Origin: Larimichthys crocea
Taxonomy: Eukaryota; Chordata; Actinopteri; Sciaenidae
NCBI RefSeq assembly: GCF_000972845.2
Contig: NC_040020.1
Coordinates: forward strand, 3,720,669-3,784,668
Length of the DNA: 64,000 nt
Direction: 5' to 3'
Part shown: positions 59,721-64,000 of the stretch, one piece after another
How the letters are laid out: each line of letters begins with the position of its first letter
Position numbering within the stretch: the first letter of the stretch is position 1
Made by a program: the position numbers and the translations under genes
The notes under the pieces: generated by a model
Told to the model about the DNA's origin: nothing
The model's input: the letters and a program-made list of their open reading frames with translations, nothing else
The model's database searches: none

Positions 59721-60928
59721 CTTGTCTCTCCACTACGAAGCCCATAAGTGGCATGCCAAACTACCACAGTGTCGCAACCTCACAGTCTAAAGTGCAACCG
59801 TGTAATTTAAGGTTCACCATGATAAATCTCAAGGCCCTGAATCCAGTATAGTGACCCTCGGTTTAAACCCTGTCAGTCAGGTCCGCCTTATCATTTAGCA
59901 GATTGAGAGATATGCTCGGTGTCACGTAGGAGTATAAAGCCATCCCTTCACTGATCTTATCTCACAGGAGGCCTCAGATTATGTTACAGGAGTAAACAAC
60001 AAAACAAAAAAAGTCACAGGGATAAATGGAGCTCATTCCTCCACATAATGACAAAGACATGCAAATCATTTCCCCCGTTTAAACAGACTATTACAGGCTC
60101 CTTTCATCAGCCGTGGAATAAATATGCCTATAAAATCAATTCTGAGCCAGTTACACTAGAGTTGTAACTTATTTGCCTGCAGAGAGAATCGGAAACCGTT
60201 CATGGTTGTTATCCTTCAGTGCTTTTTAAAGGACATTTAAAGACAAGAATTCATGGCACTTTGAAGGGAAATTATTTGCATATGATGTAAGGCGTGTGCA
60301 CGTGTGAACAAATGTTTAGGATTATATCACTGAGGCAAAGCCAGGCACTTAAAAACTGAGCTGTCCAATGTGCTGAATCCCAAGAGAAAGATGATTCAGG
60401 GGACGAAAAATGCCATCACATAACTTTTATGAAAATAAAGAAAAATAATTATAGGTTGCATTTATGTCCAACTCTCCTGAGCAGGCTGTTTTGTCAAGTA
60501 TTTATGTATTTGATTCCTTTAGTTGTGTGTCTGTTTGTATAATCACATTTTCACCTATTCAATTGCTACATTGCTCTTTCGTTTAAAAGGTCTGTTTATT
60601 CTAGGACGTAGGTGTTGTCTGTATACATTTTTGTGTGTGTGAGTAAGTGTACTATGTGTGTATAGGCCAGTTGTTGGCCGTGTGAGAAGAATAGATTGCA
60701 TGGGAATCCTGCTTTTTTCTCATAGTGGAACACTGAAAGGATGTCCACTAAAGAATCACATCAGCCTGTCCCATGGAGACGCTTAGATAAACACACAGCT
60801 AAAATAGAAGGGGAGTCAGGTTGCACCATGAGGTATTGGTAAGAGAAAGGAGCAGCAAAAAGCATTGTGAAAGCATTGTGGTCGCTCTATTTTCTATCCC
60901 AGGTAATTTTTTTTTTTCCCCTTTGCAG

Positions 60929-61023
60929 ACCGGACACCCATAATTTCTCAAACAAACACAAAAAAACATCCTTCAAAGCCTCAAAACAAAAGCCTGGAGA
61001 CCTGATATAATAATTGGAGTTGG
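60929..61023 (+). other. Candidate 95-bp non-coding exon
   Basis: A long pyrimidine tract ending CCCCTTTGCAG precedes it and GTGAGT follows. All three frames contain stops, so it could only be a non-coding or terminal exon. No partner exon is identified. Confidence 0.18.
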
Positions 61024-64000
61024 GTGAGTATAGTGGGTTTGTCTCAGGAGTCAGTCATGGCCTGAGGAGACAGATGGACGGAGGAAGCTTTTGGATGTGG
61101 CCTTTGGCCAAGTGTATCAGTTGGTGGTCACTGGGGTCGTGACATGAAAAAGAAACTATGAAAAGTTAGGGGTCACTTACAACAACTGTCATCACTCAGC
61201 ATTACCCATTTCACCTGAGGACTGAGTGGATGGTGAGACTACCACTGACTGATGGTTGAATCACTGTTTGAATCACTGAGCAGCTTCGCTTTGCAAAATT
61301 TTACATCTGGGCTGTGTTTTTTTAGCTGACTGCCAAGTAACTGCCACGCAGACTTTGATTTACCCACAAATTATCTATTGTTTTTTTGAGTTGTTAAACA
61401 AGACAGAAGTGGGAAGATGTAAAATGGTTTTGATTTTGCTCCACCTTATGTATTAAAGCCTTTTTGAAAACACCCAGGCCTGAAGTAAAATTCCCCTTAT
61501 GAATCACCCGCTGGTATTTTGAAACCAGAGCTAAGCTACCAATAACTTCGTCAAAGGGTTTTGGTGGGGTGGACATGTACGTTTTATCCTTTTGAACCTC
61601 AAAACTATTCTGGCTGTCATTAAAGATTTATTTCCTTTTTATTCTCTACCAGAGATGTTTGTGATATCATTGGGGAAGCAAAAATCGAGAGCACAAATAT
61701 AATCAAAGCAGTAACTCATAACGCAAATATACAAGTGTGATTACAGGGTTTTTTTTTTCATGCAGATGTTTTGGTTCCCAATCAAGTAATATGTGACACT
61801 GAAACAATGTACGCACTAAAGGTCAACACTTTGATAGAAATGATTCTTTTGATATTCACCCTTGTGTGATGAGCATGGTGGAAAAAACAACAAGCAAAGT
61901 ATGGTATTACATCAGGCTGTTTGGAACAGACCGATTTTTGACTCGATACCACATTTTTTCACAACTCCAAGATCCATCACGGATATACTATATGAGGTAC
62001 TTAAATTGATTTACATTATAAGTAAGTAGTTGCTGAAGATCATATGTATTAATCATATGGTGTTTAACAATTTATTATACGTGGAATTTAGTGTGATCCA
62101 GTTTTTAAAAAACCCCAAACAAAACAAATGAAAAACCCTGGAACTCAAACATGGATTGATTATTGATGAGTGCCGATGATGACAATGAAAAAAAGCCTGA
62201 ATATGCACACATTCTGACACAGTGTGATTTGTCAGTGCTCATTTTCTCTTTAGTGTACCAAAACCACTCGAAAGCCAAGACATTTGTTGTACACTGGAGT
62301 TCTTTTAACTGTACCAAACATGAATTCATTTAACATGAAGGCTGACTTTTAATCCCCATCGGGCCTTTATCAGGGCGCTGTGAAACAGATATCTGAACAC
62401 ATGTACAGTATAATCTTGCAACATCTGACTCAAGAGTAATCAAGTCTGTCAGGTATACTGTGCCAAAGGAAAGGAAAGCAATCATTCTGCATGGTTATGC
62501 ATGGGTAGAGTTACTAGAGGAAAACACCAAAGCTCATTAATAATATGCAGAGATCCGTGCGTATGAAAAACACTTCATTGCACCTTTTTTCCAAACATAA
62601 CATTTAAGGAGTCCATCATACGAATGATTCAGGTCTCATTACTCATTCAAGTCCAGCGCATGGCAAAGTGTTATGCCTGTGAATCTCTTTAATGTCACGT
62701 ATGAGGAGTATTCCTAATGACCCAGAAGATACACAGCTCTGCTTATGCTTCCATTTGTTTCAGAAAATCTCACTTCAGTCACCATAGATACTCAACATGG
62801 AGTATCATTAACATTTATGGATAACACGTTTTTTCTACCATATCCCATAACATGTCTTGAGGGGGAAAGTTGTTAATTTGTTATGACAGTGTAGGATATA
62901 GTTTCTGATAAAAGATCAGTTTACCTGCCAAGGACTACATTCCTGCAGCAGAACACAGATCTCTTGCTTGGCTTTGCTGGATAAACAGATTATTTATTTA
63001 TTATTTCTGGGCCTGTACCACGAGGTGTCAAGTAATACCTCTAAATGGACCTTTATTTATTGTGAAACTGAAAAAGGTGGATTTCAATAAGAGAGTAAAT
63101 GACCCGTACGAACTCAAGAGTCATAATCAGCCCACTTAACATCTCTCAACAGTATTTCCAAAACCGAAAACAGAGGCGAAAGCATTCTTGAGTGAGAAAA
63201 ACCGTGTGAAAGTAGAGAATCACTAATTTCGGCTACTCGATTAAGAGGCGCGTAGTGATCACGCACTGCCGCTGATTGAAGCAATATGTCAAACTGGAAA
63301 TGAAGCCTACATTCTTCAGACTTCCTTTTATGCAATCACACAGGAATATCGGGGCGACTAACTATGCATTTGTACTGAGTTCAAACACAGACGAGTCCCT
63401 ACTGGGAAAAGCATTTCAGATTTTTATAAATCACTCCCTCATGACAAGAGTCATGACCTCTCATGATACATGACCACACTTACTGTGACTCCAGACAGAT
63501 AAAGAACAAAAGAAGAACATACAGCACATGAAAAGCACCAAGGAGAGTGATGAAATGTAATGTAATGAAATATGCATAATGCTCCAAATCATAAATACAG
63601 CATGGGGCCTTTGGTACAGTTATACATACATGTCCTGCTATTAATCTTAGCTACATATTACCTTTGATGGTTAATTTTTTCTTCTTTTCTGGAGGTTATT
63701 GGCTGTTGAAACCACTGCGGCAATGATAAATAAAAACCAAATGCTATGTAATGTAACATAAAAATTGTAATCTGAACATTTTAGGTGAAGTTTTCCACAA
63801 GTCAACTAGCCCACACAGGACCTCGCTCCCTATCAGTTATGGTAAATGAATCTGGGTGGTAGCAGTTAATCAAGAAGCGAGTGGGACGTCACCTCGAGTG
63901 TCTGTGAAAAAAAAAAAAAAAAACCTCCCAGCAAGCCGTTGATAAATGATGGGTTGGCAGCCAGTTTTGTGGTTGTGAGGGTGTCTGTATGTGTGTGTGT

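Larger units (their letters stand above)
50311..64000. other. Region downstream of AIMP1 without a recognisable protein gene (13.7 kb)
   Basis: Contains repeat copies at about 53870-54125 and 59335-59720, two weak exon candidates (59073-59132 minus, 60929-61023 plus), a GC-richer open patch (51281-51540) and an A-run near 63907-63922. GIMD1 follows AIMP1 in human; I see no GTPase P-loop or other GIMAP-like sequence here. Confidence 0.7.

Noticed and set aside
50311..64000. GIMD1 orthologue expected downstream of AIMP1 from human gene order
   Set aside because: No P-loop, GIMAP-like motif or long coding exon could be found; the gene is absent, moved or beyond the window.

Overview
This is vertebrate nuclear DNA: AT-rich, intron-dominated, with long (GT)n and (TA)n microsatellites and tRNA-derived SINEs. 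The interspersed repeats resemble those I know from percomorph (spiny-rayed) teleosts, so a percomorph fish is most likely; the species cannot be named from the window.

Two protein-coding genes can be rebuilt exon by exon. They lie head to head, as their orthologues do on human 4q24. TBCK is on the minus strand: 23 coding exons run from the start codon at 33982 down to 453. Together they encode 798 residues plus two bases of codon 799; the last part of the C-terminal rhodanese-like domain lies beyond the left edge. AIMP1 (p43, precursor of EMAP II) is on the plus strand: six coding exons between 40130 and 50169 encode a complete 308-residue protein, followed by an AATAAA signal. In both genes all exon phases join in frame, which is the main support for the boundaries.

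Layout: 1-34 kb is TBCK, with large introns in its 3' half (0.6-12, 12-19.5 and 19.7-23.3 kb) and a compact cluster of exons at 23-34 kb. 34.0-35.3 kb is the GC-richer region between the genes, probably a shared promoter with the 5' non-coding exons. 35.3-40.1 kb is AIMP1 intron 1, which holds a compound repeat array. 40.1-50.2 kb is the AIMP1 coding part. 50.3-64 kb has no recognisable protein gene, only repeats and two weak exon candidates.

TBCK is a pseudokinase/Rab-GAP-like/rhodanese protein linked to mTOR signalling and the Rab5 effector FERRY complex. AIMP1 is a scaffold and tRNA-binding subunit of the cytosolic multi-aminoacyl-tRNA-synthetase complex. Both relate to translation and growth, so a shared promoter is plausible, but the sequence does not prove it.

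The most unusual structures are: a mosaic X1-Y1-X2...Y2 duplication in TBCK introns whose internal junction skips a coding exon and falls at a perfect TTCG-loop hairpin; a perfect 42-bp palindrome in an AIMP1 intron; a (TG)16 tract next to a TBCK 3' splice site; a 37-bp TBCK microexon; and the compound array in AIMP1 intron 1. I found no clear case of a wholly new biological system.
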